From Bog-159 sp035499555 (lineage in GTDB: Bacteria > Acidobacteriota > Terriglobia > Bryobacterales > Bryobacteraceae), in contig DATJYO010000064.1 in assembly GCA_035499555.1 (NCBI GenBank), positions 124,001 to 188,000 of the forward strand: 64,000 nucleotides of DNA, given 5' to 3'. The notes below the pieces were generated by a model, which saw only the letters and a list, made by a program, of their open reading frames with translations, did not search any database and had not been told where the DNA came from. Each line of letters begins with the position of its first letter. Position 1 is the stretch's first letter. This document shows positions 42,193 through 51,749 of the stretch, piece by piece. A program made the translations under genes and the position numbers.

Positions 42193-45100
42193 ATGCCGGA
42201 AAACCCGTTCGTCCATCTGCACTGCCATACCGATTACTCCATGCTGGATGGGGCCTGTGAGATCGGTCAGCTCATGGATACCGTGGCCGAAATGAAGATG
42301 CCCGCCGTGGCCATGACCGATCACGGCAACCTCTTTGGCGCCGTGCAGTTCTACAACACGGCGAAGTCGAAGGGGGTGCATCCGGTCATGGGCTGCGAGG
42401 TCTACGTGTCGCAGCAGGGCCTCAAAACGCGCTCGGACACGGACCGCTACAATCACCTGATCCTGCTCTGTGAGTCGCAGGAGGGTTATCGCAACCTTAT
42501 CAAACTGGTCTCCACCGCCTTTCTGGAGGGCTTCTACTACAAGCCGCGCATCGACAAGGACCTGCTGGCGCAGCATGCCAAGGGGCTGATCGGCATGTCC
42601 GCCTGCCTGCGCGGGGACATTCCCGAAATCCTGCTGGCGGACCGCTACGACGAAGCCCGCCGCACCGCGTACACCTACGCGGACCTGTTCGGCAAGGGTA
42701 ACTTCTTCCTGGAGATTCAGGATCACCACCTGGAACAGGACAAGCGCGTGGTGCCGGCGTTGAACCGGCTCTCGGCCGAGACCGGGTTGCCGCTGGTGGC
42801 CACCAACGACGCGCATTACCTGCGCCGCGACGACGCCCGCGCGCACGAGATTCTGCTCTGCATCCAGACCGGCAAGACCATGAGCGACACGGCGCGCATG
42901 CGCTGGAACACGCCGGACTTCTACCTGAAGTCGCGCGCCGAGATGATGCAGCTCTTCGCCGAGCTGGAGGATGCGCTCGACCGCACCTGGGAGATCGCGC
43001 AGCGCTGCCAGGTCAGCCTGGAAAAAATCAAGGAGCCGTTCCCCAAGTTCGAAGTGCCGGCCGGGCATTCCACCGACACCTATTTCGAATTCGTGGCCCG
43101 GCAGGGCTTCGAGAAGCGGCGCGTGCGGCTGGAGGCGCTGCGGGCGGCGGGGCGGCTGAAGCACGATCTGGCGGAGTACATGGAACGGCTGGACCGCGAG
43201 ATCCAGATGATCCAGAAGATGAAATTCTCCGGCTACTTCCTGATCGTCTGGGATTTCATCCGTTTCGCCAAGTCGCAGTCGATTCCGGTGGGGCCGGGCC
43301 GCGGCTCGGCTGCGGGCAGCCTGGTGGGCTACGCCATGGGCATCACGGATATCGATCCGCTGCAATACGGCCTGCTGTTCGAGCGCTTCCTCAATCCGGA
43401 GCGCGTCAACATGCCGGATATCGATATCGACTTCTGCATGAACCGGCGCGGCGAAGTGATCCACTATGTGACGGAAACCTACGGGCGCGAGCAGGTGGCC
43501 CAGATCATCACCTTCAACACGCTGGGCGCGCGCGCGGCCATCAAAGATGTAGGACGCGCGCTGGACATGAGCTTCGCCGACGTCGAGCGCATCACCAAGC
43601 TGGTCCCCAACGTGTTGAACATAACCCTCAGCGACGCGATGAAGGCCGAGCCGGGCTTCGCCGAATTGGAACGCAAAGACCCGCGCGTAGGCGAAATCCT
43701 GCAGGTGGCGCTGCGGCTGGAGGGGATGGCGCGCAACTGCTCGGTGCACGCCGCCGGCGTAGTCATCTCCCCGCAGCCGTTGAAGGACCTGGTGCCGCTA
43801 TACCGCACCAACAAGGATGAAATTGTCACCCAGTTCGACATGAGCGGCCTGGAGAAGCTGCAGCTCCTGAAGATGGACTTCCTGGGGCTGACCACGCTCA
43901 CCCTGATCGACGATGCCCTGAAGTTGATCCAGAAGCGCCACGGCGTCCACCTGGTTCCGGAAGAACTGCCGCTGGACGATCCGGCCACTTATGACATCTT
44001 TTGCCGGGCGCTGACCAGCGGCATCTTCCAGTTTGAATCCGAAGGCATGAAGGATATTCTGCGCCGCTATCATCCCAGCCGCATCGAGGATCTGACGGCG
44101 TTGAACGCGCTGTACCGTCCCGGACCCATACAGGGCGGCATGGTGGACGACTTTATCGAGCGCAAGCACGGCCGGCGCGCCGTGACTTACGACCTGCCGG
44201 AGCTGAAGGCGCTGCTCGAAGAGACTTACGGCGTCATCGTCTACCAGGAACAGGTGATGCAGATATCCAACGTCCTCGCGGGTTACTCGCTGGGCGAAGC
44301 CGATATCCTGCGCCGCGCCATGGGCAAGAAGAAAGCGGAAGAAATGGCCGCCCAGCGCGAGAAGTTTTACAAAGGCGCGCAGGCGCGCGGCTTCCCGCAG
44401 AAGAAGATCGAGAAGATCTTCGACTTGATGGAACAGTTCGCCGGTTATGGATTCAATAAGTCGCACTCGGCCGCTTATGCGTACTTAGCCTATGTCACAG
44501 CCTATCTGAAGGCGCATTATCCGGTCGATTTCATGGCCGCGCTGCTCACTTCGGAGACCGGCAACACCACCAAGGTGGTGAAGTACATCAACGAGTGCCG
44601 CGAGATGGGCATCACGGTGCTGCCGCCGGATGTGAACGCCAGCGATGCCAGCTTCACGCCGGACCAGTCCGCGCCCGAAGGGAAGGGCATTCGCTTCGGC
44701 CTGAGTGCGGTGAAGAATCTGGGCCCCAGCGCCGTGGAGTCGATCCGGTCGGCGCGGGAGAAGGTGGGACGCTTTCAGACCATCTATGAGTTCTGCGAGA
44801 ACGTGGACCTGGGCAGCCTCAACCGGCGCATGATCGAGAGCCTGATCCGGGCCGGCGCCATGGATTCGCTGGAGGGCACGCGGGCCCAGTTGTTCGCCGC
44901 CACCGAAAGCGCAATGGAAGCCGGGCAGCGCGCGTGGCGCGACCGCGAATGCGGGCAGGGCGGATTATTCGGCGATCTGGGGGCCGGCGAGGCGCCGGTG
45001 GAGAAGCCCCTGCCGCAGGTGCCGTCATGGACCGCGCGGGAAAAGCTGCAAGGCGAGAAAGAGATGCTCGGCTATTACGTAACGGGCCATCCGCTGGACC

Positions 45101-45672
45101 AGTACCACAGCAAGATCCGCGAACTGGCCAGCCACGACACCAGCAACCTGGAGGGCCTGGAGAAGAACACCGAAGTGATGATTTGCGGCGTGCTGACGGG
45201 CATTCAGCGCAAGCGCAACCGCGAGCAGAAGCCGTGGGCCGCCCTGCAGATCGAGGATCGGGCCGGCTCGGTGGACGGCATGGTATTTGCCACCAGCTAC
45301 GAGCGGCTGGCGCCGCTGATCACCGAGGATCAGGCTGTGCTGATCCGCGGGCTGGTGCTGCCGGAGGAGAGCGCGCCGCCGAAGATATCGATCCAGGACA
45401 TACAGCCGCTCGAAACCGCGCGCTTGAACCTGCCTTCGTTGATTTCCATCCGGGTATGGCTGGGCCGCAACGGCGCCAAGGACAAGCCCGCCGCATTACA
45501 GGAACTGTTCCGCACCAAGCCCGGCGACGCGGAGGTGCGGCTGCGTCTGGAGATGCCGCGCGATTTCTCGGTGATTCTGGACGTGCCGTCCAAAGTGCGG
45601 CCGGACCGCGAGTTTCGCGCGGCGATCGAGAAGATCTGCGGACCGGATTCGGTGGAAGTGCTGGCCGGATAG
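42193..45672 (+). CDS. dnaE: DNA polymerase III alpha subunit
   Basis: 1159 residues, matching the usual DnaE length. The N-terminal PHP domain (FVHLHCHTDYSMLDGACEIG; MTDHGNLFG) is followed by the C-family polymerase core with catalytic Asp in NMPDIDIDFCMNRRGEVI (about 405), GPGRGSAAGSLVGYAMGI, the beta-binding and HhH region, and a C-terminal OB domain (about 985-1070, EVMICGVLTGIQRKRNREQK). It is the replicative polymerase. The Shine-Dalgarno GAAGGAAGG precedes the ATG. A near -10-like TAAAAT (42149-42154) and a distal promoter are both possible. It is convergent with the ntrX-like gene, 9 bases apart. Confidence 0.97.
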   Translation: MPENPFVHLHCHTDYSMLDGACEIGQLMDTVAEMKMPAVAMTDHGNLFGAVQFYNTAKSKGVHPVMGCEVYVSQQGLKTRSDTDRYNHLILLCESQEGYRNLIKLVSTAFLEGFYYKPRIDKDLLAQHAKGLIGMSACLRGDIPEILLADRYDEARRTAYTYADLFGKGNFFLEIQDHHLEQDKRVVPALNRLSAETGLPLVATNDAHYLRRDDARAHEILLCIQTGKTMSDTARMRWNTPDFYLKSRAEMMQLFAELEDALDRTWEIAQRCQVSLEKIKEPFPKFEVPAGHSTDTYFEFVARQGFEKRRVRLEALRAAGRLKHDLAEYMERLDREIQMIQKMKFSGYFLIVWDFIRFAKSQSIPVGPGRGSAAGSLVGYAMGITDIDPLQYGLLFERFLNPERVNMPDIDIDFCMNRRGEVIHYVTETYGREQVAQIITFNTLGARAAIKDVGRALDMSFADVERITKLVPNVLNITLSDAMKAEPGFAELERKDPRVGEILQVALRLEGMARNCSVHAAGVVISPQPLKDLVPLYRTNKDEIVTQFDMSGLEKLQLLKMDFLGLTTLTLIDDALKLIQKRHGVHLVPEELPLDDPATYDIFCRALTSGIFQFESEGMKDILRRYHPSRIEDLTALNALYRPGPIQGGMVDDFIERKHGRRAVTYDLPELKALLEETYGVIVYQEQVMQISNVLAGYSLGEADILRRAMGKKKAEEMAAQREKFYKGAQARGFPQKKIEKIFDLMEQFAGYGFNKSHSAAYAYLAYVTAYLKAHYPVDFMAALLTSETGNTTKVVKYINECREMGITVLPPDVNASDASFTPDQSAPEGKGIRFGLSAVKNLGPSAVESIRSAREKVGRFQTIYEFCENVDLGSLNRRMIESLIRAGAMDSLEGTRAQLFAATESAMEAGQRAWRDRECGQGGLFGDLGAGEAPVEKPLPQVPSWTAREKLQGEKEMLGYYVTGHPLDQYHSKIRELASHDTSNLEGLEKNTEVMICGVLTGIQRKRNREQKPWAALQIEDRAGSVDGMVFATSYERLAPLITEDQAVLIRGLVLPEESAPPKISIQDIQPLETARLNLPSLISIRVWLGRNGAKDKPAALQELFRTKPGDAEVRLRLEMPRDFSVILDVPSKVRPDREFRAAIEKICGPDSVEVLAG

Positions 45673-45681
45673 CGGCTGCGG

Positions 45682-47028
45682 TTACCTGCTGCGGCTCAAC
45701 CCCAGCGCCCGGATCCTCTTATGCAGGTTGGTCCGTTCCATGCCCAGGGCCCGGGCGGCTCCGGAGACGTTCCAGTTGGCCTCCTCCAGGGCGCGCAGGA
45801 TGTGGTCCCGCTCGGCTGATTCCCGGGCCTCCTGCACGCTGGAGCGTGGGGCCGTATCGCGCTGCACGCGGATCTCGACCGGCACCGAGTCGCGCGTGAG
45901 ACGGTCGCCGGCCGTCAGGATCGCCATGCGCTCGACGGCGTTGCGCAGTTCCCGCGCATTGCCGGGCCACGGATAGCTCTCCAGCAGCGGATACACCAGG
46001 TCGTCCAGTGTCTTAGGTTTGAAGTTGTTGCGCGCGCAGAAATCGTCGAGGAAGTACTGCGCCAGCAGCTTAACGTCCTGCGGACGCTCGCGCAACGCCG
46101 GCACGCGGATGGGCACCACGCTGAGCCGGTAATAGAGATCTTCACGGAATTTCCCCTGAGCAACCAGGGCGCCCAGGTCGCGATTGGTGGCGGAGATCAC
46201 GCGCACGGAAACGCGGATGATCTGTTCGCCGCCGACGCGGTGGAACTCGCCCTCCTGCAAGACGCGCAGCAGCTTGGCCTGGGAAGCGCCGTGCAGATCG
46301 CCGACTTCGTCCAGGAAAATGGTGCCGCTGTCGGCCAGCTCGAACTTGCCGCGCCGCGCGCCGGCCGCGCCCGTGAAGGCGCCCTTCTCGTGGCCGAACA
46401 GCTCCGTCTCGAGCAGTTCGGTGGGAATGGCCGCGCAGTTCACTTTCACGAAAGGACCCGCGGCGAACGGGCTGTTCTGATGAATGTGAGCGGCCAGGAG
46501 TTCCTTGCCCGTGCCCGATTCGCCGATCAGCAGCACGCGCGCATCCGAGCGGGCGGCCATGCTGGCCTGCTCCACGGCCCGCTGAAATGCCGGGCTGGAG
46601 CCGATCATTTTAGGGCTGCCGCCCACCAGTTCGCGCAGCCGCTCGTTCTCCGCGCGGAGGCTCGAATGCTCGAGAGCGTTCTTCACCGCCAGCAGCACCT
46701 TGTCCCGGCTGAGCGGCTTCTCGAGAAAATCGAAGGCGCCGGCGCGCGTGGCTTCCACCGCGTCCGCGATGGTGCCGTGCCCCGAGATCATCACGGCGGG
46801 GGCCGGATTGCCGTTCTGCCGCACGGACCGCAACAGGTCGATGCCGTTGCCGTCCGGCAGCTTCACATCGAACAGGAAGGCGTCGGCGCGCTCCATGTCC
46901 GGGTGCGCGCGGAATTCCCGTATAGACCGGCAGACAGCGATGCCGTAACCTTCGCGCTCCAGAATCAGACGCAGCGAGCGGCCTATATTCTCTTCGTCAT
47001 CCACGATCAGAATGCGCTTGGTTGCCAT
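45682..47028 (-). CDS. NtrC/NtrX-type sigma-54 response regulator
   Basis: 448 residues from MATKRILIVDDEENIG. The receiver (about 4-120) has Asp in DAFLFDVKLPDGNGIDL and Lys in LEKPLSRDKVL. The sigma-54 AAA+ domain (about 140-375) has Walker A GESGTGKELLAAHIH, the sigma-contact loop KGAFTGAAGARRGKFELAD and Walker B GTIFLDEVGDL. A Fis-type helix-turn-helix ends the protein (WNVSGAARALGMERTNLHKR). It activates sigma-54 promoters after phosphorylation, most likely by the kinase encoded just upstream, whose 3' end it overlaps by 32 bases. Confidence 0.95.
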   Translation of the reverse strand: MATKRILIVDDEENIGRSLRLILEREGYGIAVCRSIREFRAHPDMERADAFLFDVKLPDGNGIDLLRSVRQNGNPAPAVMISGHGTIADAVEATRAGAFDFLEKPLSRDKVLLAVKNALEHSSLRAENERLRELVGGSPKMIGSSPAFQRAVEQASMAARSDARVLLIGESGTGKELLAAHIHQNSPFAAGPFVKVNCAAIPTELLETELFGHEKGAFTGAAGARRGKFELADSGTIFLDEVGDLHGASQAKLLRVLQEGEFHRVGGEQIIRVSVRVISATNRDLGALVAQGKFREDLYYRLSVVPIRVPALRERPQDVKLLAQYFLDDFCARNNFKPKTLDDLVYPLLESYPWPGNARELRNAVERMAILTAGDRLTRDSVPVEIRVQRDTAPRSSVQEARESAERDHILRALEEANWNVSGAARALGMERTNLHKRIRALGLSRSR

Positions 47029-48412
47029 GGGACGCCACGGGCAGCAGCACGCGGAATCCGGCGCCACCCAATTCTCCTTTTACCAGCACAATATCGCCAC
47101 CCGTAAGCAATGCTCCTCTACGGGAGATAGAAAGTCCCAGCCCCATGCCGCCCTTCTTGAACGAAATCGACGGCTGGAACAAAGACTGCCGAATCTGTTC
47201 GCTCAAGCCCGGACCGGAGTCGTGCACTTCGACCAGTACGTTACCGTTGTTCATGGCGGTCACGCCCAGGATACGCCCCCCCTCGCCGGCAGCCTCAGCG
47301 GCGTTCTCCAGCAGGTTCGTGAGGATGCCCTTCACCAGGTCCTGGTCGGCCAGGGCCATGGGATGGCTCCCGTCGAGGCGCAGATCGTAAGCCACTTCGG
47401 GGTGGCCGGTCTTGAGAAACGTGATGCGCTCTTCGAGCAGCGCGTTCAGGTCCAGCGGCTCGGGCAGCACCGGCGGCTCGGTGGCGAACTGCGAAAACGC
47501 GCGCACGCGCCGCTCCAGGCTCTCCACTTCTTCGGCCACGATCTGGGTGGCCTGTTCCATGAATGCCCGGTCGCTTTCGCCGTAGCGGGCCAGCATCTCT
47601 TCCACGGTCAGGCGGATGGGGGTCAGCGAATTCTTCAGCTCGTGCGCCATCTTGCGCGCCAGTGACTGCCAACTGCCCAGCTGCGTCAGGTAGACCAGGC
47701 GCTCGGTGCTGCGCTGCAACCGCTCGGCCATGTCGTTGAAGGCGCGGATGGCGCGCCCCACCTCGTCGTTCCGGCGGGCCTCCACGCGCGTTGAAAGGTT
47801 CCCGGCGGCCAACCCGGAAAGCCCGGCGGTGAGCTGTTGGATCGGGTGGCTGATGCGCCCCGCCAGGTAAATCAGCAGGATCAGCGACGCGATCCACACC
47901 GACGCCGCCAGCAGGACATAGGTGTAGGTGAAGCCGCGCAGCAGGTCGCGCGACTCCCTCTTTTCCACGATTTCGCGTGCGTGGCGATACTCGCGGGAGA
48001 GCTCATCCAGTCCGACGCCGCCCAAGACTGTGGACCACTCCCAAACATCGCCGCCGCGGCGCGACAGGTACTCGATCCGGTTCCCGTTGCTCCCGGAGAT
48101 CAGGAAACGTTCGGCGTCGCTGCTCTCGTAGAAACTTCTCACTGGCGGCGGCCACTGGGACTGTGCGGCTGCCGTATAGCGGACCGGCGGCAGCCGCCCG
48201 GCCAGCGCGTCGGCCTTGACGCCGTCGCAGGCCTGCCGATAAAGTTCCTTTCCGGCCCTCTGCAGATAGTGGGACAATCGGTCGAGCTCGCCGGTAGAGG
48301 CGTAGCTCAGGCTGCGGTCGAATAACGAAGTGGTGATCCAAAGGGTGGCGGCCAGAGGCACCAGGGTGGCCGCCAGAAAGATCGCGATCAGCCTGTTGCG
48401 CAGCCGGTTCAC
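46997..48412 (-). CDS. NtrY-like membrane histidine kinase
   Basis: 471 residues from a GTG that overlaps the stop of the DUF4390 gene (GTGA). The upstream in-frame extension lies antisense or out of phase within that gene and is rejected. Two membrane helices (about 8-30 and 160-185) frame a periplasmic domain of about 130 residues. HAMP (about 185-240: GRISHPIQQLTAGLSGLAAG), HisKA (LARKMAHELKNSLTPIRLTV) and HATPase (ILTNLLENAAEAAGEGG, DSGPGLSEQI, GGMGLGLSISRRGALL) follow. The short LTPIRLTVEEM phosphotransfer box is as in NtrY. It is the probable partner of the NtrX-like regulator encoded next. Confidence 0.93.
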   Translation of the reverse strand: MNRLRNRLIAIFLAATLVPLAATLWITTSLFDRSLSYASTGELDRLSHYLQRAGKELYRQACDGVKADALAGRLPPVRYTAAAQSQWPPPVRSFYESSDAERFLISGSNGNRIEYLSRRGGDVWEWSTVLGGVGLDELSREYRHAREIVEKRESRDLLRGFTYTYVLLAASVWIASLILLIYLAGRISHPIQQLTAGLSGLAAGNLSTRVEARRNDEVGRAIRAFNDMAERLQRSTERLVYLTQLGSWQSLARKMAHELKNSLTPIRLTVEEMLARYGESDRAFMEQATQIVAEEVESLERRVRAFSQFATEPPVLPEPLDLNALLEERITFLKTGHPEVAYDLRLDGSHPMALADQDLVKGILTNLLENAAEAAGEGGRILGVTAMNNGNVLVEVHDSGPGLSEQIRQSLFQPSISFKKGGMGLGLSISRRGALLTGGDIVLVKGELGGAGFRVLLPVASHGNQAHSDRG

Positions 48413-49050
48413 AAAGCTCGGGCGGCGCGGCCCACCAGCCTCCGTACATCCATCAAGCGCATCGGCCCGGCCTCGGCCGTCCACTGGGGCTGCTGGTCGC
48501 GCGGACGGCGGCTGAAGATTTCGATCAGCCGCGTCAGGTTCAGACCGGACTCGCCAATCACCGCCGCCTCGTCCTTGGGCTCGGCGGCGCGCAACTCGAA
48601 CCGTAACCAGAAAGGACGATCCTGCGGCAGGTTCGACGCGCTGATGGCCACATTGTCCAGGCACCAAGCTTCGGCCGCCGCCAGGGAGAGGTGGGAGGCC
48701 GTGCGCTGTCCTTCGCCGAGCTTCGTGACTGAGAATCTCTCTTCCCACACGTCGTAGCTGAAGACGAAACGGTCCGGCGACTGCCGCAGGCTGGTCCTGA
48801 ACCCATCCGTAGTGAGCGTCAATTGCGTGAGAAATATCACGGACGCCCCGTCTTTCAGCCGATCCAGCGGCTTGCCGGACAGAAAATTCAATTGCGGCGC
48901 AGCCACGTGCAGGTCGTCGCCATCCCAGGTGACGTTGAGACGCTCCGCGGACCAGCCGCAAGACAGAGAAATACACACGCCCGCCAGGAGCCAGCGTATT
49001 CCGCCCAGGTCCGCTCCGTTACGGCAGCGGGTCAGTTTGCCTCGCGTCAT
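48409..49050 (-). CDS. DUF4390 exported protein
   Basis: 213 residues from the ATG; a TTG one codon upstream is possible. A hydrophobic export segment (about 18-36, WLLAGVCISLSCGWSA) precedes a soluble domain with LNVTWDGDDLHVAAPQLNFL, LKDGASVIFLTQLTL, FVFSYDVWEERFSVTKLG and WLRFELRA, the pattern of DUF4390. This family is commonly encoded beside NtrYX-type kinases, as here, and may be a periplasmic accessory to the kinase. Its 3' end overlaps the kinase start by 4 bases and its start lies 6 bases after the Omp85-like gene. Confidence 0.85.
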   Translation of the reverse strand: MTRGKLTRCRNGADLGGIRWLLAGVCISLSCGWSAERLNVTWDGDDLHVAAPQLNFLSGKPLDRLKDGASVIFLTQLTLTTDGFRTSLRQSPDRFVFSYDVWEERFSVTKLGEGQRTASHLSLAAAEAWCLDNVAISASNLPQDRPFWLRFELRAAEPKDEAAVIGESGLNLTRLIEIFSRRPRDQQPQWTAEAGPMRLMDVRRLVGRAARAL

Positions 49051-49056
49051 CAAACG

Positions 49057-50313
49057 TCAATAATTCATGCCGACCATGAAAACCGGCTCGATGTGGCCTT
49101 CTTTGATAGGGAACGCCAGCGCCGCGTAGAGTCCGTTCGAACGGATCCCTACGCCGACGGAATGCCGCCAGGTAGCCGTCTGTCCCACATCCCATATTGT
49201 CCCACTGTCGTAGAAAATGTCGAACAGCCGGTACCGGTACTCTACGGTGTTGTACACCACGCGGTTTCCGCCCAGCGGGTCCAGGTCGAATCGGTTCCAT
49301 CCCCGCAGCATGGTGCTGTTGCCCAACATAAAGCGTTCAAAAAGCGGCGCGCGGCCGGTGATCGCGCCCAGGGTCACCTCATCCATGATCTGGTTATGAT
49401 CCCAAGAGTAGACGTATGCGGCATCGACCTGGTGACGGGCATAGACGAAATCGCTGCCGAGCATGCTGGTGGCCGCGCGCAGGCTATAACCTGCGTCCCA
49501 TTCCTGCTGGTTGGCGCCGGAGCCTTCCACGCGACGATGGTAGCGCAGAGTTGTCACCATCGCGTGCGCCGACTCCGTGCGCGCGGCCGGAAGCTGTGGG
49601 TGAAGCTGTTCGAAGCTGGCTCCTACGGTCAGGTTGACCGCTCCGGGTGAGCCCCGCAGAAGTAGAAAAGTAAGCAGCGGTTCGACATTGTCCCGGCTCC
49701 GGTAAATTCCGGATGTATTCGCGTCGCTGCCGGGACGCGCCAAAGCGTCGGTGGTGGCCGGGTTCCACTGGTCATGGTAACTTTCGAAATCGAACCGGAA
49801 GCGTACCCGGTCGCTGCCCAGGCGTTTATCTTCGTAACGCGCCAGGATGCCGGTATAGCGCTCCGCCAGATCGTCTCCGTTGCTGACCACTCCCGCGGTA
49901 AACGCGTGCGACCCGACGGTAGCAGTCCCCTCCACGGTTCCGCTTATCCCGGCGTCCGACCGGTAGACCAATTGCGGCACGGAGGCGTCGAACCGGGCAG
50001 GCCGGCCCAGCACAACGAACACGACTCGTACGTGTTCCGGCTTCTGCCCGCGCAACAGGCGATGGGTCACCGCCCGCACATGCAACTCGTGCCGGATACG
50101 GGTGGCCAGATCATCGAGCGCGGCGGGGTTCAGCTTTTCGCCGACCATGCCCATCAGCTCTTTGTGCAGCGTTTTGCTGATGCCCGGCGGATTGTCGCCG
50201 GTCAGCTCGACGCTTTCCACGGTATAGCGCGCGTTGACATTCAGCGACTCCGCCGGGGCGCCAGCCCGCAGCAGACCGCACGCCAGGAAGCAGCCGAGCC
50301 AGGCAAATCTCAT
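49057..50313 (-). CDS. Omp85-superfamily outer-membrane protein with one POTRA-like domain
   Basis: 418 residues. A signal peptide (MRFAWLGCFLACGLLRAGA) is followed by a POTRA-like domain (about 27-110: YTVESVELTGDNPPGISKTL) and a C-terminal beta-barrel (about 120-418) with alternating aromatic strands. The family motif near the end, GNSTMLRGWNRFDLDPLGGNRVVYNTVEYRYRLF (read in parts), includes the conserved RGW/RGY loop. A single POTRA and a short barrel set it apart from BamA and nearer to TamA/patatin-type or FhaC-like proteins. It is the first gene of the DUF4390-NtrYX operon, so outer-membrane state may be linked to signalling. Confidence 0.85.
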   Translation of the reverse strand: MRFAWLGCFLACGLLRAGAPAESLNVNARYTVESVELTGDNPPGISKTLHKELMGMVGEKLNPAALDDLATRIRHELHVRAVTHRLLRGQKPEHVRVVFVVLGRPARFDASVPQLVYRSDAGISGTVEGTATVGSHAFTAGVVSNGDDLAERYTGILARYEDKRLGSDRVRFRFDFESYHDQWNPATTDALARPGSDANTSGIYRSRDNVEPLLTFLLLRGSPGAVNLTVGASFEQLHPQLPAARTESAHAMVTTLRYHRRVEGSGANQQEWDAGYSLRAATSMLGSDFVYARHQVDAAYVYSWDHNQIMDEVTLGAITGRAPLFERFMLGNSTMLRGWNRFDLDPLGGNRVVYNTVEYRYRLFDIFYDSGTIWDVGQTATWRHSVGVGIRSNGLYAALAFPIKEGHIEPVFMVGMNY

Positions 50314-50442
50314 GCGCGGGTGCCTTGCAGGCTGTCGGCCAAAATATAAATGTTTGGAATGGAAGGGCTTAATAAATGAGGGCTGTGACTGTGATTCACA
50401 GGTGTGGGAAGGCGATTTTTATCAGGGCGACGAAGCCCGACG

Positions 50443-50811
50443 CTACAGAGCCTTGGCTAGTTCAGCGCCAAAAGCGGTCTTGGGCGCTGCGTCTTTGCCG
50501 CGCCGGGGCCGGCGCCCGTTGCGCTGCTGCGGACGCTCGACGTTCTTGGTGTCTTTACCCTTGGAAGGCTGCGCCGGGTTGGCCCGCAACAGCCGGTCTT
50601 CCAGAGGCGCGCGATCGAAGCGGCGGATGATCGCCTGCATCTCGTCGGCGGTGGGCGCTTCCACAAAGGCGAAGCCCTTGGATTCCTGCGTTTCGTGGTT
50701 GCGGATGACTTTAACCGAATCCGCTACCAGGTTTTCAGCGGTTAACCATTGCTTGATATCGTCGGCGGTGACCCATGTGGGCAGATTGCCCAGGAATACA
50801 GTGAAATTCAT
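50443..50811 (-). CDS. RRM-type RNA-binding protein
   Basis: 122 residues. A single RNA-recognition motif (about 2-80) has RNP2 VFLGNL and RNP1 SKGFAFVEA. A Lys/Arg-rich disordered tail (PQQRNGRRPRRGKDAAP) is likely to add RNA affinity. Bacterial RRM proteins of this kind are small RNA chaperones, often induced by cold. GGAGAG lies 13 bases before the ATG, longer than usual, and a promoter is proposed at 50882-50909. Confidence 0.9.
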   Translation of the reverse strand: MNFTVFLGNLPTWVTADDIKQWLTAENLVADSVKVIRNHETQESKGFAFVEAPTADEMQAIIRRFDRAPLEDRLLRANPAQPSKGKDTKNVERPQQRNGRRPRRGKDAAPKTAFGAELAKAL

Positions 50812-50881
50812 TCAGTGATTGATTCTCTCCGTTGGTTGGATTTGGCACTTCAAGGGAAGGATTCCGTGCTGCCATCTAGAT

Positions 50882-50909
50882 ATTATCAGACGGGACCACT
50901 GCTGCGCAA
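50882..50909 (-). promoter_or_regulatory. Candidate promoter for the RRM gene
   Basis: Read on the minus strand: TTGCGC (50904-50909), 16 bases, GATAAT (50882-50887). Transcription would begin about 50875, leaving a leader of about 63 bases before the ATG at 50811. Confidence 0.4.
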
Positions 50910-50950
50910 ACCAAATTAACTCCGGATGCACGACTTTCCAACACGGCGAG

Positions 50951-51613
50951 CTACTTCCGCGCATCCAGCACCATGTTGGCGCGGTTTCGCAGGCCGAGCC
51001 GGCGCAAATACCGGTCGCCGAAGCGCACATACCGGTAGGCAACGTCTTCGCCGCAACGGCGCACCAGGCGCAGGCCGCGGGTCCAGGGAAGATCTTCGGT
51101 GTGCACTTCGGCGAACGGGACTACCGCCGCCAGTTGCCGCAGCGAAGCCGCCGTGAACGGACGGATGTGGGTGTAGTCGGCATAGAATGCCATCATGTCC
51201 GCCGGCGACGGCACCACGATGGTGCACAGACCGCCGGGCCGCAACACGCGATAAAACTCACGCATGGCGCGTTCGGGATCGGGCAGGTGCTCGAGGAGCC
51301 AACAGCAGAAGATGCCCGCAAAGTAGTTATCCGGAAAGGGCACGGCCTGCGCGCTGCCCAGTTGGATGGGGACACCTTCAGCCGCATAACGCGCCACCAG
51401 ATCCGGCGCATTGTCGATCGCCACGATATCCTCCGGGCGCTGCCGGGTGAACCAGCACCGGCCGGGACCGACATCCGCGACCGGGCGCATACCGCGGAAT
51501 CGCGAATCGTACCAGAAGCGCCCCCAGACGTTTTCAATCTGCCCGACCATTCCCTCGCCGGTCCGCAGGATGTACTGCCCGTAGGGGGTTTGGCGCGCGG
51601 CTGGGGGGCTCAT
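50951..51613 (-). CDS. Class I SAM-dependent methyltransferase
   Basis: 220 residues. Motif I is VADVGPGRCWFT (about 46), motif II AIDNAPDLV, then QAVPFPDNYFAGIFCCWLLEHLPDPERAMREFYRVLRPGG in parts, the Methyltransf_11 hallmark. Such enzymes methylate small molecules, lipids or proteins; the substrate cannot be read. No signal or membrane segment. The gene is separated by 139 bases from the RRM gene and is divergent from the ABC exporter. Confidence 0.87.
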   Translation of the reverse strand: MSPPAARQTPYGQYILRTGEGMVGQIENVWGRFWYDSRFRGMRPVADVGPGRCWFTRQRPEDIVAIDNAPDLVARYAAEGVPIQLGSAQAVPFPDNYFAGIFCCWLLEHLPDPERAMREFYRVLRPGGLCTIVVPSPADMMAFYADYTHIRPFTAASLRQLAAVVPFAEVHTEDLPWTRGLRLVRRCGEDVAYRYVRFGDRYLRRLGLRNRANMVLDARK

Positions 51614-51749
51614 ATTTGGAAAAGTGGAACCGATCCAGTTAAAGTCTCAGCCTGCCTTCACCCCCGGATTCCGCCATTCGCCGGTATCCCGCCGCGCTTC
51701 GCCGAATGCCGCGAACCTTTCCGAACGAATCGCGTACGGCAGCTTGGAC

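Noticed and set aside
46997..48976. 659-residue version of the NtrY-like kinase
   Set aside because: The extra 188 residues lie over the DUF4390 gene in another frame and carry no kinase or sensor motif. The GTG at 48412 is the better start.
50812..51042. 76-codon minus-strand frame between the RRM and methyltransferase genes
   Set aside because: It overlaps the methyltransferase C-terminus in another frame, with no similarity and no ribosome-binding site.
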